This document shows, in pieces, positions 5,890-11,441 of a DNA stretch of 11,441 nucleotides; position 1 is the first letter of the stretch; each line of letters opens with the position of its first letter. The notes beneath the pieces were generated by a model. The model was given only the letters and a program-made list of their open reading frames with translations. It made no database searches and had not been told where the DNA came from. Source of the DNA: Pyramidobacter sp. (GTDB lineage: Bacteria > Synergistota > Synergistia > Synergistales > Dethiosulfovibrionaceae); the NCBI GenBank assembly GCA_017940445.1, contig JAGAYQ010000056.1, positions 1-11,441 of the forward strand. The letters run 5' to 3'. A program made the translations under genes and the position numbers.

Positions 5890-6976
5890 TCACCATCTCC
5901 GGCAGTTCTTTCTGAAAATGCGGCGTCACAGCGGCGCTCTCGATCAGACGCTCCACCAGCTCGCGCAGCGGGATGCCGGCCGTCTCCCAGAGCTTGGGAT
6001 ACATGCTGATCGACGTGAAGCCGGGGATGGTGTTGATCTCGTTGAAGATCACGCGGTTCGTGCCGTTTTCGAGGAAAAAGTCGACGCGCGACAGCCCGTC
6101 GCAGTCGAGCGCGCGATAGATCTTCTTCGCCGCCTCGCGGATCTCGTCGGCCTTGCCCTCGGGAAGCTCGGCGCTCAGCACCGTGCGCGACGTTCCGTCC
6201 AGATACTTGGCGTCGTAATCGTAGAATTCCGCCGTCGCAAGGATCTCGCCCACGCCGCTGACGCGCGCGTCCCATCCGCCCAGCGCCGCCGTCTCCAGCT
6301 CGCGGCCAACGATCGCCTCTTCAACGACGATCTTGAAATCGTTCTCGGCCGCGATGTGAAGGGCTTTTTTCAGACCGCCACGATCCGATGCCTTGGAGAT
6401 GCCGCACGACGAACCGGCATTCGAAGGCTTCACAAACACCGGATAGCCCAGCACCGTCTCGATCTGTCCGCATACCTTGTCAAGGTCTGCAAGCTCCTCG
6501 CGGCGGAAGATCAGATATTTCGCCTGAGCCACGCCGATACGCTCGACGATCGCCTTCGTCGTCGCCTTGTCCATCGTCGCCGCCGACGACAGCACACCGC
6601 AGCCGACATAGGGGATCTGCGCCAGTTCCAGCAGTCCCTGCACACAGCCGTCTTCGCCGTACAGGCCGTGGAGCACGGGGAAAACTACATCCACATGCAC
6701 CATCGTAAGTTCGTGCCCGTCATCGATCAGCACGCTTTTCAGCTGAGCGTCCGGCAGCAGCACCGCACGCACGGTGTTGTGCTTCCATTCACCCGAGACG
6801 ATCTCCTCCACCGTGTTCGTCTTCAGCCAGCGCCCTTCCTTTGTGATGCCGATCAGCAGCAGATCGTACTTTTCAGTATCAACGCCGCGCGCCACCGTGG
6901 CCGCCGAAACGCACGACACCTCGTGCTCCGAAGACTGCCCGCCGAAGAGCAGGACTAGATTTTTTTTATCGCTCAT
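5882..6976 (-). CDS. ddl: D-alanine--D-alanine ligase
   Basis: 364 residues, full length. This ATP-grasp enzyme makes the D-Ala-D-Ala dipeptide for peptidoglycan precursors in the cytoplasm. Seen in the sequence: LLFGGQSSEHEVS (9-21) with Glu17 for the first D-Ala; VFPVLHGLYGEDG (98-110); YVGCGVLSSAATMDK (123-137); ATP-binding FVKPSNAGSS (181-190); the omega-loop motif FYDYDAKY (251-258); and RVDF plus FNEINTIPGFTSIS (297-324) with the magnesium-binding Asp299, Glu313 and Asn315. Tyr252 at the omega loop, rather than Phe, fits D-Ala-D-Ala and not D-Ala-D-Lac synthesis, so it argues against depsipeptide-type vancomycin resistance. AAGGAG (6992-6987) precedes the ATG by 10 bases, and a leader hairpin lies just upstream. 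It is co-transcribed with the AEC permease. Confidence 0.95.
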   Translation of the reverse strand: MSDKKNLVLLFGGQSSEHEVSCVSAATVARGVDTEKYDLLLIGITKEGRWLKTNTVEEIVSGEWKHNTVRAVLLPDAQLKSVLIDDGHELTMVHVDVVFPVLHGLYGEDGCVQGLLELAQIPYVGCGVLSSAATMDKATTKAIVERIGVAQAKYLIFRREELADLDKVCGQIETVLGYPVFVKPSNAGSSCGISKASDRGGLKKALHIAAENDFKIVVEEAIVGRELETAALGGWDARVSGVGEILATAEFYDYDAKYLDGTSRTVLSAELPEGKADEIREAAKKIYRALDCDGLSRVDFFLENGTNRVIFNEINTIPGFTSISMYPKLWETAGIPLRELVERLIESAAVTPHFQKELPEMVNE

Positions 6977-6995
6977 TTTGCTCGCGCTCCTTCAC

Positions 6996-7017
6996 AAAAA
7001 CACGCACCTCGGGTGCG
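6996..7017 (-). promoter_or_regulatory. Attenuator-like hairpin in the ddl leader
   Basis: On the minus strand CGCACC (7017-7012) and GGTGCG (7008-7003) form a 6-bp GC-rich stem with a 3-base loop, followed by TG and then T5 (7000-6996). That is the layout of a small intrinsic terminator, placed directly upstream of the AAGGAG site at 6992. It may reduce read-through into ddl or influence translation. The stem is short, so its strength is doubtful. Confidence 0.35.
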
Positions 7018-7093
7018 AAATTTCTATTTTCCCCGCCTATTGTACACGCTTTTCGATTTTCTTGTTATTCTGAAAAGTAATTTTTAGTAAATT

Positions 7094-7121
7094 ATCGTAT
7101 CTATTGTTTCAAGATCGTCAA
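7094..7121 (-). promoter_or_regulatory. Predicted promoter of the ddl-AEC operon
   Basis: On the minus strand TTGACG (7121-7116) is followed after 16 bases by TACGAT (7099-7094). Transcription would start near 7087, giving a leader of roughly 110 bases that contains the hairpin at 7017-7003. The -35 is five of six to consensus. Other AT-rich -10-like words nearby make the exact start uncertain. Confidence 0.4.
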
Positions 7122-7194
7122 ATCTTTCACTGACAAAATAACTCTATCATTTACCTAAATAAAATCACAGACAACGGGCTAATATATTTTCTTC

Positions 7195-7248
7195 GATACT
7201 TTACAATCGCCGGCGAAAATGATATTATTTATTCGTAATAAAAGTATC
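7195..7248. repeat. Inverted repeats around the peptide-transporter promoter
   Basis: GATACTTT (7195-7202) and AAAGTATC (7241-7248) are exact 8-bp inverted copies on either side of the promoter core. Between them, TTTATT (7228-7233) and AATAAA (7237-7242) form a 15-bp palindrome centred at about 7235, the predicted transcription start. Either could be an operator for a nutrient-responsive repressor. In AT-rich DNA, short palindromes arise by chance, so this is tentative. Confidence 0.35.
7200..7228 (+). promoter_or_regulatory. Predicted promoter of the peptide ABC transporter operon
   Basis: TTTACA (7200-7205), 17 bases, then TATTAT (7223-7228): near-consensus on both boxes with ideal spacing. 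The transcript would begin near 7235. An alternative in-frame ATG for the binding protein at 7219 lies upstream of this start and inside the promoter, so this promoter supports the ATG at 7285 as the real start. Confidence 0.6.
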
Positions 7249-7284
7249 AGAAACACAAATCAATCACAGTATCGGGAGGTCATC

Positions 7285-8820
7285 ATGAAAAGAGTTTTCA
7301 ACCCCAAGAGTCTTCTTCTCGCGGCAACGGCAGGGATCTGTGTGAGTGCTTTTTCAGGCGCGGCGTTCGCGGCCGGCAATGATGACCGTGTGCTCAGGCT
7401 GAGCATCCTCGCCCCGCTGACGACGATCGACCCGCACCGCACGGTCAACCTTCAGGACAAAATTTTCCTGCCTCAAATCTACGAAAGCCTGTATCTCCAG
7501 AACGAAAAAACAGGCGAATACCAGCCTCGTATCGCTGAAAGCTACACTGTTTCCGAGGACGGCAAAACATACAAGTTCAAAATCCGCAAGGGCGTCAAGT
7601 TCCATAACGGCGACGATCTCAAAGTAAGCGACTGCGTGTTTTCATTCAAACGCGCGCAGACCACGCCGCAGATGAAAAGCAACCTGACCGTCGTCACCGA
7701 TATTCACGCTGAAGGAGACGACACGCTGGTATTTGAGCTTTCACAGCCGAACTCCGCATTCCTTAACAGCCTCTGCAATATTTTCGTTATCAGTGAACGT
7801 GAAGTGACCGAACAGGGCGAAAAATTCGGCACGCAGGTCGCTCTTGCCGGCACGGGCCCTTACTATCTGACGTCGCTCCAGCATGACGTCGAGTGGACGT
7901 GCAGCGCGTTCCCGCAGTATTACCGCGGCGAAGCCCCGATCAAAAAGCTGGACTACAAGCCGATCACGCAGGCTTCGGCCGGTCTGATCGCGTTTGAAGC
8001 CGGCGAGCTCGACTGGTACATCGCCCCGATCGCCAACTGGGACGACCTGAAGGACAACGACAAGTACAACACCGAGCTGGTCCCCGCCAACCATATCTCG
8101 TTCCTGGTCATCAATCCCGCCGCCAAGCCGCTCGACGATGAAAACCTGCGCAAGGCGATCGCCTACTGCATCGACAAGGACGCGATGAACATGACCTGCT
8201 ACGACGGTCTGGCCGTCAACGCCGACTTTATGATCCAGAAGCAGAACGTGGGCGCCCCGACTGAAGGCATCGTCTACAACTACGACCCCGACAAGGCAAA
8301 GGAATACCTGGCCAAGTCGGCATATCCCAACGGCGTCGACATCGGCGTGATCAACTGCTCGGCCGGCGGCTACTTCGAGAAGATGGCCCAGGTGCTCCAG
8401 CAGAACATGGCCGACATCGGCATCATTGCCAAGGTCAACCGCCTCGACTCGGCCACGAACATGAACAACATGCGCAAGCAGACGTTCAGCATCGCCCCCA
8501 CCGGGTTCTCCCCCTCCGGCGACTTCGACTTCTACCGCAAGTTCTCGCAGACCGACATGGTCGGCTCGTTCTACGTCAAGTTCGAGGACACGCCCTACGA
8601 CTGGAAGCACATGAACGAGCTGTGGGACAAGGGCGTCGCCACGACCAACGTCGAAGAGCGCAAGGCAATTTACCGCGAGCTGAACGACTGGATCGCCAAC
8701 ACCGCAACGTATCTGCCCATCTTCCACAAGGTGCAGCCCTACGTTTGGGTGAAGGATCTCGTCATCCCCGTCAACTATCCGACGAATCCTCAGGTCTACG
8801 AGTGGTCGTGGAAGAAATAG
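7285..8820 (+). CDS. Peptide ABC transporter substrate-binding protein (SBP family 5)
   Basis: 511 residues, the usual size for dipeptide/oligopeptide-binding proteins of the DppA/OppA class, which capture peptides outside the inner membrane and deliver them to the permeases. A signal peptide covers about 1-29 (KR near the start, hydrophobic core, AFA then AGN as a signal peptidase I site). Cys19 is preceded by Ile, so no proper lipobox exists and the protein should be soluble in a periplasm. Family marks are LTTIDPHRT (45-53), KFKIRKGVKFHNGD (97-110), GTGPYYLT (189-196) and LRKAIAYCIDKDA (288-300). The ATG at 7285 is chosen because GGGAGG lies 5 bases upstream and the alternative at 7219 is inside the promoter. 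Followed by a leaky terminator and two permease genes. The peptide, or possibly nickel or sugar-acid, ligand is not determined. Confidence 0.85.
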   Translation: MKRVFNPKSLLLAATAGICVSAFSGAAFAAGNDDRVLRLSILAPLTTIDPHRTVNLQDKIFLPQIYESLYLQNEKTGEYQPRIAESYTVSEDGKTYKFKIRKGVKFHNGDDLKVSDCVFSFKRAQTTPQMKSNLTVVTDIHAEGDDTLVFELSQPNSAFLNSLCNIFVISEREVTEQGEKFGTQVALAGTGPYYLTSLQHDVEWTCSAFPQYYRGEAPIKKLDYKPITQASAGLIAFEAGELDWYIAPIANWDDLKDNDKYNTELVPANHISFLVINPAAKPLDDENLRKAIAYCIDKDAMNMTCYDGLAVNADFMIQKQNVGAPTEGIVYNYDPDKAKEYLAKSAYPNGVDIGVINCSAGGYFEKMAQVLQQNMADIGIIAKVNRLDSATNMNNMRKQTFSIAPTGFSPSGDFDFYRKFSQTDMVGSFYVKFEDTPYDWKHMNELWDKGVATTNVEERKAIYRELNDWIANTATYLPIFHKVQPYVWVKDLVIPVNYPTNPQVYEWSWKK

Positions 8821-8856
8821 CGCGTCTGTAACTCACCAATAGCACAGATCAATTCA

Positions 8857-8893
8857 GGGGGCAGGGCGGATGTTTATCCCCCTGCCCTGTTTT
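8857..8893 (+). terminator. Leaky intrinsic terminator between binding protein and permeases
   Basis: GGGCAGGG (8859-8866), a bulged C, then GGAT (8868-8871) pair with ATCC (8876-8879) and CCCTGCCC (8880-8887) around a 4-base GTTT loop. A short T-run (8890-8893) follows. This would end part of the transcripts after the binding-protein gene, so that far more binding protein than membrane complex is made, a common arrangement in ABC importer operons. The T-run of four is short, in keeping with partial read-through. Confidence 0.65.
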
Positions 8894-8922
8894 CATGTTT
8901 CCCTTTCGGGAGGTGCAGTGTT

Positions 8923-9867
8923 TTGTATCGATTTGTCCTCAAGCGTCTGCTTCTGATGATCCCGATCGTCGTGGGCGTTTCGTTCCTGATCTTCACGATC
9001 CTCAATCTCATCCCGGGCGATCCTGCGTCGAACATCCTCGGCATCGGCGCGGTTCAGGCCGACATCGACGCTCTCAACGAAGAACTCGGCTACAATCTGC
9101 CGTTCTTGCAGCGGTATTTCAATTACATGTACAACGCGGTCGTCCATTTTGATCTGGGCGTGTCGTACTCCACCAAAAAGCCCGTCTTTGACGAGATCCT
9201 CGGCCGTCTGCCCGTCTCGCTCAAAGTCGCGTTCAACGCCATTCTTTTCTCGCTCGTGTTCGGCATCCCGCTGGGCGTGCTCTCGGCAGTCAAGCAGAAC
9301 TCGCTCGTCGACCGTCTTTCGACCGGCATCGCGCTGCTGCTGGCATCGCAGCCCGGCTTCCTGATTGGAATGATCCTGATGCTGATCTTCTCGCTGCGTC
9401 TGCGCTGGTTCCCTGCCACGGGAGCGGCAACGTGGAAAAGCTACGTCATGCCGATGATCGCGCTCGGACTGCCCTACGGCGGCCGTCAGCTGCGATTCAC
9501 ACGGTCGAGCATGCTTGAGACGATCCGTCAGGACTACGTGCGCACGGCACGCGCCAAGGGCGCGAACGAGCACATCGCGATCTGGCGCCACGCCATGAAA
9601 AACGCGCTCATGCCCGTCATCACCGTGGCCGGCACCAGCTTCGGCATCCTCATCGGCGGCGCCATCGCTACAGAGACACTGTTCGGCCTGCCCGGCCTGG
9701 GTTCGTTCATCGTCGCGGGCATCAAGCAGAAGGACATCCCCGTCGTCACCGGCGGCATCATCATCTTCGCGCTGATCTTCTCGTTCGTCATCCTCGCCGT
9801 CGATCTGTCGTATGCGTTCATCGATCCGCGGATCAAGGCCAAATACGCGGGAGGAGGGAAACGCTGA
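8923..9867 (+). CDS. Peptide ABC transporter permease, DppB/OppB type
   Basis: 314 residues, one of two inner-membrane subunits of the peptide importer. It starts with a TTG codon: YRFVLKRLLLMIPIVVGVSF is the standard beginning of DppB-like proteins, GGGAGG sits at 8908-8913, 9 bases upstream, and no better ATG is available. About six membrane segments are seen. The long periplasmic loop after the first segment carries IPGDPA (30-35) and the LGVSYSTKKPV stretch (78-88). The EAA loop that contacts the ATPases is DYVRTARAKGANEHIAIWRH (204-223), and FGLPGLG (254-260) and the ending IDPRIKAKY are family hallmarks. Its stop TGA shares one base with the next ATG, so the two permeases are translationally coupled. 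Confidence 0.9.
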   Translation: MYRFVLKRLLLMIPIVVGVSFLIFTILNLIPGDPASNILGIGAVQADIDALNEELGYNLPFLQRYFNYMYNAVVHFDLGVSYSTKKPVFDEILGRLPVSLKVAFNAILFSLVFGIPLGVLSAVKQNSLVDRLSTGIALLLASQPGFLIGMILMLIFSLRLRWFPATGAATWKSYVMPMIALGLPYGGRQLRFTRSSMLETIRQDYVRTARAKGANEHIAIWRHAMKNALMPVITVAGTSFGILIGGAIATETLFGLPGLGSFIVAGIKQKDIPVVTGGIIIFALIFSFVILAVDLSYAFIDPRIKAKYAGGGKR

Positions 9868-10781
9868 TGAGTACAAAATACGACGATTCTCCCCTGATGA
9901 ACCTGACAGAGAAAAAGGTCGAAGTGAACTTCAAAAAGGAAAGCCAGATCAAGGAAGTCTGGCGCCGGCTGAAAAAGGACAAGCTGGCCATGTTCGGCCT
10001 GAGCGTGATCGTCCTGATGATCGTCATCGCGCTTTGCGCACCGCTGATCCGTCCGTACAGCGCGGCGATCAAGATGAACATGCGGCTCAAGCTGGCGCTG
10101 CCGTCGGCTGCGCACTGGTTCGGCTGCGACGGCTACGGGCGCGATCTGTTCACCCGCTGCCTGTACGGCTCGCGCGTGTCGCTGACGATCGGATTTGCGA
10201 CAGCGTTCGCGACGCTGGTCATCGGCAGCATGCTGGGCGCGCTGGTCGGCTATGTGGGCGGCGTGCTCGACGACGTGGTCATGCGCGCGCTCGACATCTT
10301 TTCGGCCATTCCTTCGACGCTGTTCGCCATGGCGGTCGTGGCGGCAATGGGGTCGGGCATCTTCAACATCTGCGTGGCCATCTCGCTGACCAATATCCCC
10401 GGTTTTGTGCGCATCGTTCGCTCGGCCGTGCTCGGCATCGCCGATCAGGAATACATCGAGGCGGCGCGCGCCGGCGGCAGCCCCACGCTGCACATCCTGC
10501 TCCGCCATGTGCTCCCCAACGCGATCGGCCCGCTGATCGTGCAGACGACGGCAAACGTCTCGTCGATGATCCTCTCCGCCGCCACGCTCAGCTTCCTGGG
10601 GCTGGGCATCGACCCGCCGCAGCCTGAATGGGGCGCGCTGGTCAGCGAAGCGCAGGAGTTCCTGCGCCGCTCGCCTCACCTGCTCATCTTCCCGGGCATC
10701 CTGATCTGCGTCGCTTCGTTCTCAATGAGCGTACTCGGCGACGGTCTGCGCGACGCGCTCGATCCTCGTCTGAAGAGCTAA
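9867..10781 (+). CDS. Peptide ABC transporter permease, DppC/OppC type
   Basis: 304 residues, the second membrane subunit. A charged cytoplasmic N-terminal part with EVWRRLKKDKLAMFGL (30-45, the OppC N-terminal domain) precedes the first membrane helix. HWFGCDGYGRDLFTRCLYGS (83-102) is the family's periplasmic motif, where most members have HPLGTD; here Trp-Phe-Gly-Cys replaces Pro-Leu-Gly-Thr. The EAA loop is YIEAARAGGSPTLHILLRHV (196-215), followed by LPNAIGPLIVQ and TLSFLGLGIDPPQPEWG (240-256). ATG overlaps the upstream stop as TGATG, with a GGAGGAGGG site at about 9850-9858. It works as a heterodimer with the gene just before it. It ends 11 bases before the ATPase start. Confidence 0.9.
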   Translation: MSTKYDDSPLMNLTEKKVEVNFKKESQIKEVWRRLKKDKLAMFGLSVIVLMIVIALCAPLIRPYSAAIKMNMRLKLALPSAAHWFGCDGYGRDLFTRCLYGSRVSLTIGFATAFATLVIGSMLGALVGYVGGVLDDVVMRALDIFSAIPSTLFAMAVVAAMGSGIFNICVAISLTNIPGFVRIVRSAVLGIADQEYIEAARAGGSPTLHILLRHVLPNAIGPLIVQTTANVSSMILSAATLSFLGLGIDPPQPEWGALVSEAQEFLRRSPHLLIFPGILICVASFSMSVLGDGLRDALDPRLKS

Positions 10782-10792
10782 GGAGGCCGACC

Positions 10793-11441
10793 ATGACTCA
10801 GGAACTGCTGAAGATCACCGATCTGAGCGTGGAGTACCGCACCGACAAAGAGACGGTCCACGCTGTCAACCACATCAATTTTTCGCTGAATAAGGGCGAG
10901 ACGATCGGCCTCGTCGGCGAGACCGGCGCGGGCAAAACGACGACAGCACTGTCGATCATGCGTCTGCTGCCCGAAAAAACTGGATTTATCCCCAACGGCT
11001 CGATCGTTTTTGAAGGACGGTCGATTTACGATCTGGAAGAAAAAGAGCTGCACAACATCCGCGGCAAGCATGTCGCGATGATCTTCCAGGACCCGATGAC
11101 CAGCCTCAACCCGATCATGACCGTCGGCGAGCAGATCGCCGAGGCGCTGGAGCTGCACAACACCGACCACAAGTCGCACGAACAGATCCAGGCCCGCGTC
11201 GACGAAGTGCTGAGCATGGTGGGCATCTCGCCATCGCGCAAGAACGCCTTCCCGCATCAGTTCTCTGGCGGCATGAAACAGCGTGTCGTCATCGCCATGG
11301 CGCTGGTGTGCGAGCCCGATCTGCTGATTGCCGACGAGCCCACCACCGCGCTGGATGTGACCATCCAGGCGCAGGTCATCAACATGATCCGTGAGCTGCG
11401 CGACCGCCTGGGCACAGCGATGATCATGATCACGCACGATC
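10793..11441 (+). CDS. Peptide ABC transporter ATP-binding protein (DppD/OppD type), 3' end missing
   Basis: Open from ATG 10793 to the window edge: 216 codons and one base, with no stop, so this is a truncation by the window and not a broken gene. All nucleotide-binding motifs up to the H-loop are present: Walker [10 protein letters not shown] (42-50), the Q-loop [10 protein letters not shown] (98-107), signature FSGGMKQR (157-164), Walker [15 protein letters not shown] (177-190) and the switch His215 in ITHD. The QDPMTSLNP stretch and the EQI sequence are typical of the peptide/nickel class. Walker A has Thr-Gly-Ala where most relatives have Ser-Gly-Ser. AAGGAGG lies 7-13 bases upstream and only 11 bases separate it from the permease. 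A second ATPase (DppF type) is expected beyond the window. Confidence 0.93.
   Translation, partial: MTQELLKITDLSVEYRTDKETVHAVNHINFSLNKGETIGLVGETGAGKTTTALSIMRLLPEKTGFIPNGSIVFEGRSIYDLEEKELHNIRGKHVAMIFQDPMTSLNPIMTVGEQIAEALELHNTDHKSHEQIQARVDEVLSMVGISPSRKNAFPHQFSGGMKQRVVIAMALVCEPDLLIADEPTTALDVTIQAQVINMIRELRDRLGTAMIMITHD

Larger units (their letters stand above)
6977..7284. other. AT-rich divergent promoter region between ddl and the peptide ABC operon
   Basis: This 308-base gap has no credible gene. It holds the ddl promoter and leader (minus) on its left side and the peptide-transporter promoter (plus) on its right side. Base composition is clearly AT-rich compared with the coding regions. No tRNA, riboswitch fold or insertion sequence is recognised. 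An inverted pair, GATACTTT (7195-7202) and AAAGTATC (7241-7248), flanks the plus-strand promoter. Confidence 0.7.

Noticed and set aside
5783..6958. Long plus-strand open frame opposite ddl
   Set aside because: Arg-, His- and Gln-rich translation with no motif. The minus-strand ddl reading is unambiguous.
5882..6976. Ddl as a vancomycin-resistance D-Ala-D-Lac ligase
   Set aside because: The omega-loop motif has Tyr (FYDYDAKY), not the Phe or Lys/His pattern of D-Lac ligases, and no vanH/vanX-type neighbours with that layout are present. The hydroxyacid dehydrogenase at 3925-4893 is in a separate convergent operon.
7219..7284. Upstream ATG extending the peptide-binding protein by 22 residues
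   Set aside because: The ATG lies within the predicted promoter, before the likely transcript start. It would bury the signal peptide, and the ATG at 7285 has a GGGAGG site.
8893..10679. Two long minus-strand open frames opposite the permeases
   Set aside because: They cross two permease genes, have low-complexity charged translations, and run through the coupled permease junction. No promoter or ribosome site supports them.
1..11441. CRISPR arrays, transposons, tRNA/rRNA genes, phage genes or toxin-antitoxin pairs
   Set aside because: I looked for direct repeats, transposase motifs, cloverleaf-like sequences and small paired genes, and saw none that could be supported.

Overview
The window comes from a bacterium with fairly high GC coding DNA and AT-rich intergenic regions. 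The peptide-binding protein has a cleavable signal peptide and no lipobox cysteine, which suggests a diderm with a periplasm. Solute-carboxylate and peptide uptake genes, a DRE-TIM aldolase and a 2-hydroxyacid dehydrogenase fit an amino-acid or peptide fermenting anaerobe. A Synergistota-type gut or oral organism is my best guess from gene style, but it is an inference and not proven by any marker here.

Layout. (1) Bases 1-107, minus strand: the first 35 codons of a LysR-type regulator. (2) Bases 108-306: a compact divergent control region with a promoter facing each way and a 7+7 bp inverted repeat between them, placed as expected for a LysR-type binding site. (3) Bases 307-4893, plus strand: a four-gene catabolic-looking operon of a metal-dependent amidohydrolase, a GltS-type sodium:carboxylate symporter, a DRE-TIM pyruvate-type aldolase and a D-2-hydroxyacid dehydrogenase. 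A strong hairpin just after a perfect TATAAT box splits it between the second and third genes. It ends at a 20-bp-stem bidirectional terminator (4902-4950). (4) Bases 4978-6976, minus strand: D-alanine--D-alanine ligase (ddl) followed by an AEC-family permease whose start overlaps the ddl stop by 8 bases. (5) Bases 6977-7284: an AT-rich divergent promoter region. (6) Bases 7285-11441, plus strand: a peptide (Dpp/Opp) ABC importer with binding protein, leaky terminator, two permeases and an ATPase cut off by the window end.

How they may work together. The LysR regulator probably senses the substrate or an intermediate of the 307-4893 operon. The symporter would bring in an anionic substrate, the amidohydrolase would open or deacylate it, the dehydrogenase would interconvert a D-2-hydroxy acid and a 2-oxo acid, and the aldolase would make or split a 4-hydroxy-2-oxo acid. 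The substrate is unknown. The combination, and an aldolase that appears to lack the usual second active-site histidine and the usual acetaldehyde dehydrogenase partner, make this the most likely undescribed pathway in the window. The ddl/AEC pair and the peptide importer are more ordinary and share only a divergent promoter region.
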